From Sphingorhabdus sp. 109 (lineage in GTDB: Bacteria > Pseudomonadota > Alphaproteobacteria > Sphingomonadales > Sphingomonadaceae), in contig NZ_LR732707.1 in the NCBI RefSeq assembly GCF_902506555.1, positions 1,364,804 to 1,428,803 on the forward strand: 64,000 bases of DNA, given 5' to 3'. The position numbers were made by a program, and so were the translations under genes. This document shows, in pieces, positions 9,100 through 19,749 of this stretch. The notes beneath the pieces are model-generated. The model was not told the origin of the DNA. It did no database searches and worked only from the letters and a program-made list of their open reading frames with translations. The stretch's first letter is position 1; each line of letters opens with the position of its first letter.

Positions 9100-10221
9100 C
9101 TACTGACGACCGTCATCCTCGGTATTTTCGTCCGCCATTTTCCGTGCCAACCTGTCGGCTCGTCTCCGCTGCTTCTTCTCCAATATCTTGCGGCTGGCCT
9201 CGCCAAGCAGAACGGTATCTGCCATGACCGCGCCGCGCTCGCCAATCGGCCGGTCTTTTCCGATGGTCGAATCCTGGAAGGTCTGCCTTTCGGTTTCCGC
9301 GTTTATTTCCGCGCCGATCAACACCGAATAGGCGGACAAAAACAGCCACATGAGGAAAATGACAACAGCAGCGAGCGATCCATAGGTCGCGTTATAGTCG
9401 CTGATATTCGCGGCATAATAGCCAAAGCCGACGGTTATCGCGAGCCATAGCAGCGTTGCCGCCACCGATCCCAGCGAGAGCCATCGCCATTTGGCCGGCC
9501 GACGGTCCGGCGCATAGCGAAAGAACAGTCCGAACGTAAAGCTGACCAGAAATCCGGCCGTTACCCAGATCGCCAGCTTCAGGAATATCAGAGCGGCGTC
9601 GCCGACATAGCCCTGCAGAAAGTTGCTGATATAGGTGAATATCGATATCGCTGCCAGACCGACGACCGCGACGCCCGCCATGCCGATGGTAATCTGCGCG
9701 CCAACCAGTGTCGTCACGAAAATATTCCGCGTTTCATGTTCTTCATAGATGATATTCAGCGCTTTCATCATCGCATTGGCCGCTCGCATCGCACCATAGG
9801 TCGATACCAGCAGAGCAAGGGCCAGGCCGACCCCCTGCGCGGTCTTGCTGGTGTTGACGATCGACAGCAGCTGTTCGCGCAAGATCGACAACACGGCAGA
9901 CGGGAGAATCGGAGACAATTGATCGATGCTTCTGGTAACCGTATCGGGATCACCGACAAGACCGTAGAGCAGCACGATAACGGCAATCAGCGGGACAAAT
10001 GCGAGAAAGGCGAAGAAAGCAACGCCCGCCGCCAGCAGCGGCAGATTGTGAAAATCGTTCATCACATATAGACGCTTCAAAATTACCCACCATGCTTTCA
10101 GCGGGAAATGGAGCGGGGTTCTGGCCTTAGCGCCCGGAGTCCGCGCAGCGATATCTTCCAGTTTCGAAGTGCCTGTATCGTGGTTATCGGAAATATTTTC
10201 GTCGCGACGGGCAGCACTCAT
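9100..10221 (-). CDS. YihY/virulence factor BrkB family membrane protein
   Basis: A 373-residue inner-membrane protein of the YihY (BrkB/UPF0761) family with about six hydrophobic segments. The first segment follows the FHNLPLLAAGVAFFAFLAFVP motif typical of the family, and SAYSVLIGAEINAETERQ lies at the end of the membrane part. A charged cytoplasmic tail, rich in Lys/Arg, closes the protein. Its function is not firmly established. Its ATG overlaps the stop of the preceding lipoprotein gene (ATGA), so it is the last gene of the tamA-tamB operon. Recent literature links YihY-like proteins to outer-membrane lipid homeostasis, as it does AsmA-like proteins such as TamB; a shared role here is inference. 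Confidence 0.9.
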   Translation of the reverse strand: MSAARRDENISDNHDTGTSKLEDIAARTPGAKARTPLHFPLKAWWVILKRLYVMNDFHNLPLLAAGVAFFAFLAFVPLIAVIVLLYGLVGDPDTVTRSIDQLSPILPSAVLSILREQLLSIVNTSKTAQGVGLALALLVSTYGAMRAANAMMKALNIIYEEHETRNIFVTTLVGAQITIGMAGVAVVGLAAISIFTYISNFLQGYVGDAALIFLKLAIWVTAGFLVSFTFGLFFRYAPDRRPAKWRWLSLGSVAATLLWLAITVGFGYYAANISDYNATYGSLAAVVIFLMWLFLSAYSVLIGAEINAETERQTFQDSTIGKDRPIGERGAVMADTVLLGEASRKILEKKQRRRADRLARKMADENTEDDGRQ

Positions 10222-10436
10222 TGCGTCGCTCCGCTTGCCTCTTCCGTCTGTTTTGCCGACTCCATGATCTCGTCCGCCTTGCGCCCTTCGGAAAGGTGCC
10301 TATTCACGCCAGATTCAATCGCCTCGGCCTCTGCATTGAGCTGATCGAGATTATCCTGATATTTCTCGTCAAAATCCTTTTCGCATGCGCTCAAGCACAG
10401 CAACGGGAAGGCCAGCGAGATAATGGTCCTGTGCAT
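10218..10436 (-). CDS. Small lipoprotein in the tam operon
   Basis: A 72-residue protein with a short N-region, a hydrophobic stretch and a lipobox LSAC, giving a mature lipoprotein of about 55 residues. The mature part is acidic, likely helical and rich in Glu/Ala (NLDQLNAEAEAIES). It is translationally coupled on both sides: its ATG shares a base with the tamB stop, and its stop overlaps the yihY start. I do not recognise a family. A periplasmic accessory of TamA/TamB is possible from position only. Confidence 0.75.
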   Translation of the reverse strand: MHRTIISLAFPLLCLSACEKDFDEKYQDNLDQLNAEAEAIESGVNRHLSEGRKADEIMESAKQTEEASGATQ

Positions 10437-13400
10437 CAGTAATCCTTCCGGTATCGCAGATTAACATTCGAACCGCCGAAGCTGCCGACCGAACTCAGCA
10501 CAGACAGCGCCGGTGTCAGGCTGATTTCCAGCTGGGTCGCGGTATAGCCGCGCGCGTCCGTGACAATCTCCACATATATGTCATTGGATATATATTGACC
10601 GGCGGCGATTGACGTACTGCGCCCCGTGTCTTCGTCTGCGCCCAATATGCGGAGGCGATCGATGCCCACCGAGGACTGCAGCACGCCGAGCGGATTGAGG
10701 CCGCCGCCACCGCCCCTAAGCCCGTTGAGGGATGATGCCAGTTGCACAGCCTGGATCGGAGTCAACTCGCCGATGGAGTTGCCGAACAAAATCCGCGCCA
10801 TGATTTCGTCCTGCGGCAGGCCGGGCGTGGAACTGAATGCGATTTCCGGATTCTCGGCGCTGCCGGTGATGTTGATGCTGATATCAACATCGTCCGCCTC
10901 GCCACTCGCGACCAGCGTCAGCGCCGGATTGGTCATAGACCCGCCATTGAACCGCAGCCGCCCCGTTTCAAGGTCGAACGACCGGCCGGCAAAGCCCAGC
11001 GTTCCGCGGATCAGGTCGATGCCACCGGTCAGTTCCGGCTTGCCAGTGGTGCCACGAACCTTGATATCGGCCGACCATTCGGAATCGAGCCCCATGCCAC
11101 TGACATAAATCTGGTTGTCGGCGACCAGATCGATATCGAGTTTCCAGTTGCCGGGTACGCCGCTGACCGGCTCTGCATCACCGGTGATTTTCTTGCGGCC
11201 CAGAGCGGGCTTGCGTCGCACGCCGCTGAGCGTAGCGACCTTCGTCGATCCTTCATAGACGATCTTGTACCGCGTCTCGGGCAGGCGGATACGGCCCCGG
11301 ATTGTCGCCGGATTATTCGAATTGTTCACGACTTGTATTTCACCGGTAGCCCGAGCAGCCAGATCGCTACCCTGTGCCAATGTTGCATTGTCCAGATCGA
11401 GCGCCAGTTGCAACGGATAGCCCTTGGCAGAACTCAGAGAGACAAAGCCCTTGCCGCTGATGGTTCCGTCTCCGGCCTTGGCGGTTAACGCGGTGACCTC
11501 GAGACGGTCGTTGGTGAAATTGCCTTGTATCTTCATATCGGTCAGGCGGGTGCCATAAGCGTTATTCTCGTAGACCAGCTTGTTGGCTCGGACGATCCCG
11601 GTCAGGGTCGGGTCCTGCACCCGGCCGGAGAAATCGGCCGCGACGCCGATCGCCCCCTGCAGATCCTGATCGGGCAGCGCTGCAAGAGAGAATAAAGTGC
11701 TGGCCGGTCCGTTATAACGCAGACCTCCCGACAAGGGCGCGGCCAGCAATCGCGTCGTCCACGGTCCGGCGGTGGGCGGCAGCGGCGTCAGATTGACATG
11801 CATCCGGCCGATCGCGGCGCCCCTCCGCCGGATTATCGCACGGGCATTGCCACCATCTGCGAGCAGACGCCCGACAAGGTGGAGATCAACCGGTTGCGAA
11901 ACCGAGGCCAGGCTGGTGCGGGTAAAATTGTCGATCCGCAGACGCGCATCCGCTTCCGGGAAGACATCCGGCGAATCCTGTGAAAAGTCGAGGCTGCCGG
12001 TGGCCGTTCCCCCGAGCCCCAGACCGGGCATCATCGGGTTGACCAGCGCCAGATTGACGTTGTTCAAGCGGCTTTGAATATTCAAGCCCCTCCCGTAGTC
12101 GCCGGCCAACTGTATGCTGCCTGCCGACAATTCGATAGTTGTGGGGAGCAGGCTATATTTGTCGGTTCCGGGAAGGATGCGCGCGGCTTTTCGGGTTTTG
12201 AAGTCAATGCCATTGGCCCTGCCATCAAGTGCCACGCGCCAAAGCTTCGGCGCGAGCACAGCATTGGCTGCAAATCGGAACGGCACCTGATTGCGGCCTT
12301 CCGCCATGATTTTCGCTGTACCCTGCCCGCCCCGATAGTCGATTTTCGCCCGCGCGGCGGCAATTTGCAGATCTTGCATGTCAAGACCCTGAAGCTGGAT
12401 ATCGGCGACAATCTGCGGCTGGTTGTAGAGAATGATATCCGCATCAATAATCGCCCGCTCGATGGCCAGTTGAGCTGGGCCGGACAATAAGCTCTGCGCG
12501 GCGGTCGCGTCGACAACCGCTCGCTGCTTGCCGCTGAAAGCGCTCAGGACCACTTTCCCCTCTATCCCGGAACCGTTCGCGACCAGCTGTCCGGAAAACG
12601 GGCCGGACGCAGCCTGCCGGATGCGGCCCGACAAGCCGACACCAGCGAATTGCGTTCCCTGGTTCACGTCGACGGTTAGTGGCCCGCTACCCGCGAGAAT
12701 ATCGACATCGGCATCGAACGCACCATAATCACTGTTGCCATTGGCAACGATGGCATAGCCGCTCGCACTGCCCCTGACGGTGGCGAAAAGATCCGTCATG
12801 CCGACGCCAAGACCGGGCCGCGCGGCGGCGATCGTGGCAACCGGACGAGCCGCGCTGCCATTCACTTTCACACCGATCGGTCCATATTGGTCGGACATGC
12901 CCCTGGCTGTAAAATCGATCCCGCCTGACGGCGAATAGCGACCGCTGCCTTCCGTCAGCCGGAAAGACGGCGCGGCAACATTCAGACTTCTGATCCGCGC
13001 GAGTCCGCTGGTATCATAAGACAATCTCGCGACGATCAGGCTGTTTCCGCCGAGAAACTCCCGTGCCCCGTCGTTGAATATCTGGCTCGACCGCGCGCGG
13101 ACCGTACCGGTCAAAGCAAAGCCTCCATCGTTCCCGGACATCAGATCGATATCGCTGTCGATATTGAAGACACCGACGCTTTCGACGCGATAGCCGTGGA
13201 TGCGCCCCTTGAGCCCGCCCGTGTAGAGCCCCTCGTCGAGGTCGGCGACGATGATCGCAGTCGCGTCAATCCTGTCTGAGGCAATCTGGAGATTGTCGGA
13301 AAGCAACTTGCCGTTCGCATATCCGAAATCACCCTCCAGCCGGACATTGGTCAGCAACGCGCCGACGCTTTCGTCCAGCCCGGCGATCCGTTCCGCCCGG

Positions 13401-14650
13401 GCCTGCAAGGGAATGCGCCATTGATCCTCTTCCAGCTTAACATTACCGCTGGCACGCAAGCCGATCACAAGTGTCTCGTCAAAGCCCAGCTGCGCTGCAT
13501 CGACCATATAATTGACAGACGGAGCGGCGAAATCGCCGTTCAAGGTCATTTTGGCGGCGACACCGGCGCCGCTGATATTGGTTGCAATGGCCGATGGCTG
13601 AAGTAGCCGGAAATCGACATCGAGATCCTGCATCCTGTTGGTACCCAGATCGACAAATCCATCGGTCGCCAGAACGAAATTGTCGCTGCCGAGACGTCCC
13701 TTGATTTCGAATTTCCGTTCCGCGCCGGCGGCGGTAAAGTCGATTGTCGTGACTGGCTCGAGCATGTTCCGGCCGGGACCGGTTACCAGCAATCCGGGTC
13801 GCGCATCGCCGCGCAGCGCAAATGTTCCTTCGCGCGCCGATATCGCAAGATCGGCGAGCCTGTCCGCGCCACTCATTCCCTTTAAGATGCCGTCCCATTT
13901 CGTCCAGTCGCCCTCGCCGTTAAGGACAAGGCTTATCGGCTTGGTCGTGCCGGACAATCCGGCCAGCAATCCGTCGGCCGGAGCATCCAGTTTGAGCGCA
14001 AGGTCCAGTATATTCTGCTCCGGTACGGCATTGATGGCGAATGCGATCTTGTCGCCACCCGCGATGTCCGGACCGGACAGCGCCCGGGCATGACCGTTCA
14101 ATATGGCACGCGCATCCGCTATCTTAACATCCGCCGCGAGACTGAGCAGATGCCGTTCGCCGGTGACTGCGCTGGCGATATCCAGTTCACCGATTTCCAA
14201 TCTGCCGACATCAATATCTAGATCGGGCAGAAGCGGTCCCTCTGACGCTGTCGGCAGAAACTCCGGCAGACGGAGCAGATTCGCCCTGGGAATGGCCAGC
14301 GAGCGAATGTCGACATGACCGCCGATAAAGGCGAACGGGCGCCAGTCCAGCGCGACCGTCTCGGCAGTAGCAAAAACCCCCTCCGGATCGTGAATTTTCA
14401 CACCGGAAATTTCCATGCCGCCATAGATGGAACCGTCAATCCGGTCCACTTCCAGCTGCATGCCATTTTCGAACTCCAGCGCCTCGATCTGTTCTTTGAC
14501 AAAGCGATGTCCGCTGCTGCTGTCCAGCCAGAGATAGGCGGCAATCAGGAACGCCAGAACAAACGTGACCAGAACGCCCGAGCCGATTGCGACATTGCGA
14601 GCCATACCGGACTGGCTTTCCGGCTCAGCCATGGTTTCGCTGTCCGCCAT
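10436..14650 (-). CDS. tamB: Translocation and assembly module subunit TamB
   Basis: A 1404-residue AsmA-like bridge protein, anchored in the inner membrane and spanning the periplasm, that works with TamA in outer-membrane protein insertion and phospholipid transport. One N-terminal membrane helix (residues about 20-42, GVLVTFVLAFLIAAYLWL) is followed by over 1000 residues of repetitive beta-rich sequence. The C-terminal DUF490/TamB domain has DIKVRGTTGKPELTGGIDLIRGTLGF and QDEIMARILFG, and ends in a beta signal-like ...NVNLRYRKDY. The length is typical. Its start overlaps the tamA stop. Confidence 0.95.
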   Translation of the reverse strand: MADSETMAEPESQSGMARNVAIGSGVLVTFVLAFLIAAYLWLDSSSGHRFVKEQIEALEFENGMQLEVDRIDGSIYGGMEISGVKIHDPEGVFATAETVALDWRPFAFIGGHVDIRSLAIPRANLLRLPEFLPTASEGPLLPDLDIDVGRLEIGELDIASAVTGERHLLSLAADVKIADARAILNGHARALSGPDIAGGDKIAFAINAVPEQNILDLALKLDAPADGLLAGLSGTTKPISLVLNGEGDWTKWDGILKGMSGADRLADLAISAREGTFALRGDARPGLLVTGPGRNMLEPVTTIDFTAAGAERKFEIKGRLGSDNFVLATDGFVDLGTNRMQDLDVDFRLLQPSAIATNISGAGVAAKMTLNGDFAAPSVNYMVDAAQLGFDETLVIGLRASGNVKLEEDQWRIPLQARAERIAGLDESVGALLTNVRLEGDFGYANGKLLSDNLQIASDRIDATAIIVADLDEGLYTGGLKGRIHGYRVESVGVFNIDSDIDLMSGNDGGFALTGTVRARSSQIFNDGAREFLGGNSLIVARLSYDTSGLARIRSLNVAAPSFRLTEGSGRYSPSGGIDFTARGMSDQYGPIGVKVNGSAARPVATIAAARPGLGVGMTDLFATVRGSASGYAIVANGNSDYGAFDADVDILAGSGPLTVDVNQGTQFAGVGLSGRIRQAASGPFSGQLVANGSGIEGKVVLSAFSGKQRAVVDATAAQSLLSGPAQLAIERAIIDADIILYNQPQIVADIQLQGLDMQDLQIAAARAKIDYRGGQGTAKIMAEGRNQVPFRFAANAVLAPKLWRVALDGRANGIDFKTRKAARILPGTDKYSLLPTTIELSAGSIQLAGDYGRGLNIQSRLNNVNLALVNPMMPGLGLGGTATGSLDFSQDSPDVFPEADARLRIDNFTRTSLASVSQPVDLHLVGRLLADGGNARAIIRRRGAAIGRMHVNLTPLPPTAGPWTTRLLAAPLSGGLRYNGPASTLFSLAALPDQDLQGAIGVAADFSGRVQDPTLTGIVRANKLVYENNAYGTRLTDMKIQGNFTNDRLEVTALTAKAGDGTISGKGFVSLSSAKGYPLQLALDLDNATLAQGSDLAARATGEIQVVNNSNNPATIRGRIRLPETRYKIVYEGSTKVATLSGVRRKPALGRKKITGDAEPVSGVPGNWKLDIDLVADNQIYVSGMGLDSEWSADIKVRGTTGKPELTGGIDLIRGTLGFAGRSFDLETGRLRFNGGSMTNPALTLVASGEADDVDISINITGSAENPEIAFSSTPGLPQDEIMARILFGNSIGELTPIQAVQLASSLNGLRGGGGGLNPLGVLQSSVGIDRLRILGADEDTGRSTSIAAGQYISNDIYVEIVTDARGYTATQLEISLTPALSVLSSVGSFGGSNVNLRYRKDY

Positions 14651-16851
14651 CAGAAGGCCTGACCAATAGAAATATAGACCGACACGCGCGATTCTCCCGG
14701 CTGCCGGTTTATCGGGGTCGCGACATCAACCCTGAGCGGCCCGAAATTGGTATAGAATCGCCCGCCGATGCCAACGCCGTAGCGCAGATTGTCGAAGCCC
14801 GGCGTGGAACTGGTATAGACTTGTCCGGCATCGACGAAGCCGACAATCCCGTAATCGCCGAAGCGATAACGGACTTCCGCGGCCGCTTCGACCAGGCTTC
14901 GCCCGCCAATCGGCCGATTTTCGATGTCTTTCGGGCCCAGCTCCTGATAGCCAAAACCGCGAACAGAGCCGCCGCCACCGGCATAATAGCGTCGGGACGG
15001 CGCGATCAGCTCGCGGTCCGCACCGGCTATGGATCCGACGCGCGCACGGCCCGCGATGACAATGCCGTCATCGACCGGATAATATGCGGTACCTTCCAGC
15101 AAGCCACGGCCATAGATCTGCGTACCGCTGCCGAGCGATGCCTCCGGCGACAGTTTCGCGGACAGGCGAAAGCCCCGGGTCGGATCCAGCAAACTGTCGG
15201 TTGTATCAAATGTCACCTGCCCGGGTAGCGCGGCAACGTAAAAGGTACGCCGGTCCCGTTCACCGGTGTTAAAATTGAAATCCTGTTCATTGGTGCCGAG
15301 AATCTCGAAACCATAGCTGTAGCTCAACCGTTTTTGCCAGATCGGGGTACTGTCGTAGGAGATGCGCCCGGCCAGTCTGCCGGTAAAGGCCTCATAGGCG
15401 TCGAAGTCGCTGTGTAACGCCGAGATACCCAGTTCAGCCGTCCGGTCACGGCGACCGGCATTGCTGCGGCGGAATGTCAGGGAGGCCCCCTGCTCCTGGG
15501 TCCCGGCGACTGCACTGGCGATCAGGGCGCCTTCCGGCGGAAACAGATTGCGGTGGGTCCAGCTGCCTTCCAGACGAAATCCCTGGCCCGTGCCATAGCC
15601 AGCGCTGCCCGCCAGAGTGCGCGGCGGTCCGGCCATCTGTTCGACATTGATTGTTGCATATTCGGTCCCGTCCGGTCCCGTCTCTCCGCTTGCGGTCGGC
15701 TTCACCGATACGATGGAAAACAGGCCGGTAGCGACCAGAGCCTGACGCAGGTCATCGACCATGCGGCTGTCGTATAGCTCGCCCTTGTCGAACCGGCTCA
15801 GCACCGCAATATGATCGGCATCGAAAGCGGTGGTGCCGGTGGTTATGATTTCACCATAGCTGCTGCGCGGGCCGATATCGACGGGCAGCGTGTAATCGCC
15901 AGTGCCGGCTTCGGGATCGAGCAGAATATCCCGCTGGCCCGTTTCGGCAAAAGGATAGCCCTGCTGCGGCAGAACCACCGCAATATTCGCTTCGGCGGCC
16001 AGAATCCGTTCGGCGACGATCGGCTCTCCGGTCGCGGGAGCAAAATTTCTGGCAATCAGATCTGCGGGAACGGGGTTGTCGGCATCAAATTTGAGCGTGC
16101 CGAGATTGTAGCGCCGGCCCGGCTCGACCTGCAGCACCACGGCCAGCCTCTCGCCGTCCGTCTCGGGAAGCTCTACCGTGCCGTTCACCACGGCGTCGAA
16201 AAATCCCTGCCCGGTCATAATGTCGACCAGCAATTGCTGGTCCTCCTGCATCCGTGCCGAGACCATGGCGCCGTTCACTGCCTTGCCGTCAGCATCCTCC
16301 AGCGCAGAAAGCTCCTTGAACAGGCTGCGGATATCATCGGCACGAACGGGGCGGACCGGAGCCTCCCCGCTTTCGCCAAGGCTGTCGAGACCCTCTATAC
16401 GATAATCATATCGCAATTCGGCTGTCTGCCCGCTTTCGTCCGCTTCGGTATATTGGCTCTCGTCGAACGGCTCGACATCAAAGCTGTCGATCGGCGTCAG
16501 CGGATCATCTATTTCAGGATCATCGACCGGTGCATCGGCAATCAACTCGTTCGTATCTTCGTCCTGCAACGCGGGCAAGACAGACAGACCGGCCTCCGCA
16601 TCGTCCCGGAGGGTCTCGCGTTCTAGCCTTTGCTGCTCGGCCTCCCAGTCGTCGACACTTCCCATCGCGGCATCGATATTCTCTTCGATCGCCGGGATCG
16701 TCCGGTCAAATTCGGCATCATCGATAATCGGCGCGCGCCGTTCTGCCGTCGTCCCGGCGCTATCCTGAGACTGGGCCAGGACGGTCGTTGCGTTCATTCC
16801 GGCCAACGAAAATATTGCGGTGAAGGCCGGTATCTTGTTCATGTAACGCAT
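14650..16851 (-). CDS. tamA: Translocation and assembly module subunit TamA (BamA/Omp85 family)
   Basis: A 733-residue Omp85-type outer-membrane protein. A signal peptide (cleavage near VLAQS) is followed by an acidic low-complexity stretch, residues about 35-125, longer than in enterobacterial TamA. POTRA-like domains follow (residues about 140-390), then a 16-strand barrel with the family motifs RRYYAGGGGSVRGFGYQELGP (the VRGF lid-lock) and a C-terminal GIGGRFYTNFGPLRVDVATPI ending in IGQAF. The alternative ATG at 16842 cannot be excluded. First gene of the tamA-tamB-lipoprotein-yihY operon. Confidence 0.94.
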   Translation of the reverse strand: MRYMNKIPAFTAIFSLAGMNATTVLAQSQDSAGTTAERRAPIIDDAEFDRTIPAIEENIDAAMGSVDDWEAEQQRLERETLRDDAEAGLSVLPALQDEDTNELIADAPVDDPEIDDPLTPIDSFDVEPFDESQYTEADESGQTAELRYDYRIEGLDSLGESGEAPVRPVRADDIRSLFKELSALEDADGKAVNGAMVSARMQEDQQLLVDIMTGQGFFDAVVNGTVELPETDGERLAVVLQVEPGRRYNLGTLKFDADNPVPADLIARNFAPATGEPIVAERILAAEANIAVVLPQQGYPFAETGQRDILLDPEAGTGDYTLPVDIGPRSSYGEIITTGTTAFDADHIAVLSRFDKGELYDSRMVDDLRQALVATGLFSIVSVKPTASGETGPDGTEYATINVEQMAGPPRTLAGSAGYGTGQGFRLEGSWTHRNLFPPEGALIASAVAGTQEQGASLTFRRSNAGRRDRTAELGISALHSDFDAYEAFTGRLAGRISYDSTPIWQKRLSYSYGFEILGTNEQDFNFNTGERDRRTFYVAALPGQVTFDTTDSLLDPTRGFRLSAKLSPEASLGSGTQIYGRGLLEGTAYYPVDDGIVIAGRARVGSIAGADRELIAPSRRYYAGGGGSVRGFGYQELGPKDIENRPIGGRSLVEAAAEVRYRFGDYGIVGFVDAGQVYTSSTPGFDNLRYGVGIGGRFYTNFGPLRVDVATPINRQPGESRVSVYISIGQAF

Positions 16852-17445
16852 TCGGGTGCCGCACCTGTTTCAACGCATTCGGAGAGCAAATGCCGTGATT
16901 TCGTCTGTTAAAATGAGCTAGTCGCAGATTTCCACAATTAATAGCCTCAGCGTGTCTACGTTCAGATCCGCATCGGGTTCCCGGTCGAGAATATATTTTC
17001 CCCTATCAATATTTGTGCAGGTTGCTGTTGCTGGCCATATGCAGGAGCGCAGGCACGGGATGTTAGGGGAAACGGCTCGTTCGATTCACGGCGATGGGTA
17101 GCGAGCACCGGTAACCGGCTCGCTTGATTACAGCCAGCCGGTTGTTACAGAAGCTTATATCTTCGGAGCGAGAAAAGCGAACCAGGGATATGAATTTCAA
17201 GGACCCCCGAACCACCAGGGACGGCGATTTAGATCCGGCCGCCTATCAGCGCCGCGTCTGATCGGGATCACGTTCCTGCTATTGTCCTACGATGGTTTTG
17301 ATCCGGCGGCGCCTGGAGCCAACACAATCCGCTTGACAGGTTGCCCGAGGCAGGCAGCGCCACGCTTCAACCGGTAAAATGGAGCAACGGGCTTTTGCTT
17401 CTGCTGCCAAGACGATAGGCTGGTTCACCAAGGATAAACGAATAT
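16852..17445. other. Divergent intergenic region (tamA / hybrid kinase)
   Basis: 594 bases with promoters presumably for tamA and for the kinase. A 23-codon open frame at 17190-17261 with an AGGGA-like ribosome-binding site (MNFKDPRTT...) is visible but too short to call. A TTGACA-like hexamer near 17332 has no good -10 partner. I see no RNA gene. Confidence 0.4.
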
Positions 17446-19739
17446 GTGGTAACGAACCCCATGGCGAAGCTCTCGGAAAATGCTCCGGCGCATGATGCAG
17501 AACAGCAAATGCGGCTGATTGAACGGCGACTGGCCCGCAGCGAGGCGGCGCGCGCAGAGGCCGAGCAGTTACTGGAATCGAAAAGCCGTTCCCTCACGCA
17601 GGCGCAGGAACAGTTGCGCCAGAAGGAAGTCGAGTTACTCGAACATGTCAACCGGCAGACTCTGTCGCATGTCAGCGCCCAGAATTTGGCCAATGTGGCG
17701 ACTTTTTACGGAGACGAGAACCAGAAATTCATTGGATCGGACAATTTCGCCAGCGTGATCGGTTCGAAAAAGCCGGTCACCAGTTTCATGCAATTTGCCG
17801 CCATGGTGCATCCACACGACAAGGCCAATGCGACGGAAATCCTGATCGCCGCATCCGAGGGGCGGCTGGTGGACGAAAATGTCAGGGCGATTTTCGCTTT
17901 TGCGATGACTATGGCAAGATCCGCTGGCTGCGATGGTCGGTTACACAGCGAAGGTCACCGGACGGTGTCCGCTTCTTCGGCTTTGGCGCCGTTCGCGATA
18001 TCACCAAGGATCGTCAGGCCGAGCGGCAGGAACAGATCTTGCGGAAACTGAGTGAACGCCGGGCGCGGCAGCTGCAGAATATGACCAATGACCTGAAAAT
18101 CGCGCGCGAGGAAGAAGAGCACAAGAGCAAGCAGCTCGCACAACGCCTTGTCGAGATGGAACTGATGGGCTCGGCGCTGGAAGAAGCCAGGGCTGCTGCT
18201 GTGGAAGCAAACAAGTCGAAATCGCGGTTTCTGGCGATGATGAGCCATGATATCCGCACGCCCATGAATGCGGTGCTGGCCACGCTGGAGCTGCTCAGCA
18301 TCACCGACCTGACCCGCGAACAGCTTAGACATGTCGAGCTGGCGCGGGACAGCGGTGACCAGTTGTTGTCCCTGCTGGCCGATATCATAGAATATGCCCG
18401 CGCCGACGGCTGGAAACTCGATTTGCAGATGCGCGAGGTCGCCCTGCCCGATCTGGTGGAAAAGACGGCCGCCACCTGGCAGCCGCTCGCCCGAAAAAAG
18501 AATCTGGAAATCTTCACCAGCCTGCCGGCGGATTGTCCGGAACATATCACGACGGACCCGACAAGGGTGCGGAACATGATCGACAATTTCGTCAGCAATG
18601 CGATCAAATATACCAGCGATGGCCGGATCGAACTGATTGCGGACATCGTGAGCGAAGCCGAAGGAACATTTCTGAAATTTTCCGTGTCGGACGACGGATG
18701 CGGCATCCCGGAGGATGTCCAGGCCGGCCTGTTTGAAGATCTGGACCGCGGCATTGCCAAGGAAAGCGCGATTGAGGGAACCGGCCTTGGGCTGTCGATC
18801 TGCAAACGTATTGTCCAGAAGATGGACGGCACGATCGGCGTGGAGAGCGAGATCGGCTTCGGCAGTGTCTTCTGGTTCATGATCCCTGTCACCATGAGTG
18901 ACGGTTCGGAACTGGCTGCGGAAAAAAGCGAGGCACTTGTCACCCCCAAGTTCCGGATCGATGGCCGGGCACCCAAATTGCTGGTTGCCGAGGACGTAGA
19001 GGCAAACCAGATCGTGATTACCGCGATGCTGGAGAATATGGGTTGTGAGACCACAGTCGTGGATGACGGATCGAAAGTGATGGACGCGCTGGCCCGCGAG
19101 GATTTCGACGGGATATTGATGGATGTCTGGATGCCGATGAATGGCATGGATGCGGCGCGTCTCGTCAGAGCAAACCGCAAATATGCAAAAATCCCGATTT
19201 TCGGTGTGACCGCGTTTGCCGCGGACAGCGAACGCACCGCAATCCTCGCTTCCGGCATGGACGGTGTTATTGCCAAACCGATCAACCTGTCCGGCCTGCA
19301 CTATGTCGTCGGCCAGATTTGCGGGCTGGATATCGAGGAAGGTACGGGCGAGTCGGACCATCAAAAGCGCATTCCCGATTTCGGCGAGGTCGCGTTTCTC
19401 GACCAGACCAAATTTTCCGAACAGATTGATGCCGTGCCGGCAGGACGCCGCGCGGCACTGGTTGATGCGGTAGGCAATGATATCGGGAAATGGTGCGAGA
19501 GGTTCAGCCAGTCCTGGACTTCCCGGGACCAGCAGGGTGTCAACGCAGCCCATCATGCATTGCGTGGCATCTGTACCGGCTTTGGTGCCTATGCCTTGCT
19601 GGAGAAGGTTGATTCCATCCGGCAAAGTGGCAAACTTGGCGCATCCGATGAGCTATTGCCGATCCAGGACATGCTGGATTACACTATCGCGGCCCTTCAC
19701 CGGGCGCAGCTACAGACGGCCGGTGAAGGGACCGATTGA
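17446..19739 (+). pseudogene. Soluble PAS-HK-REC-Hpt hybrid histidine kinase with a one-base frameshift
   Basis: Two frames join into one hybrid kinase of about 764 residues. The first runs from GTG 17446 (AAGGA site 11 bases upstream): a coiled coil, then a PAS-like domain (FYGDENQKFIGSDNFASV). At the T-run 17891-17894 the sense moves to the -1 frame; one extra T restores IFRFCDDYGKIRWLRWS. The second frame continues a coiled coil, the HisKA domain (FLAMMSHDIRTPMN, His at 18246), ATPase boxes (NFVSNAIKYT, DDGCGIPED, GTGLGLSICKR), a REC domain (Asp at 19122) and a C-terminal Hpt domain (AAHHALRGICTGFGAY, His at 19554). No membrane helix is seen. It may be a real mutation, a sequencing error or programmed slippage. 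The downstream part could be translated alone from TTG 18039. It sits at the edge of the exopolysaccharide locus and ends 10 bases from the convergent transferase gene. Confidence 0.85.
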
Positions 19740-19749
19740 CCGGGAAACC

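Noticed and set aside
15811-16626. A 271-codon plus-strand frame over tamA
   Set aside because: Shadow of the tamA reading frame; tamA motifs are clear on the minus strand.
17190-17261. A 23-codon frame with a weak ribosome-binding site
   Set aside because: Too short to support without conservation data.
17955-19625. A 556-codon open frame antisense to the hybrid kinase (and another at 18014-19285)
   Set aside because: It mirrors the high-GC coding strand of a gene with clear kinase motifs; no ribosome-binding site or family motif on the antisense strand.
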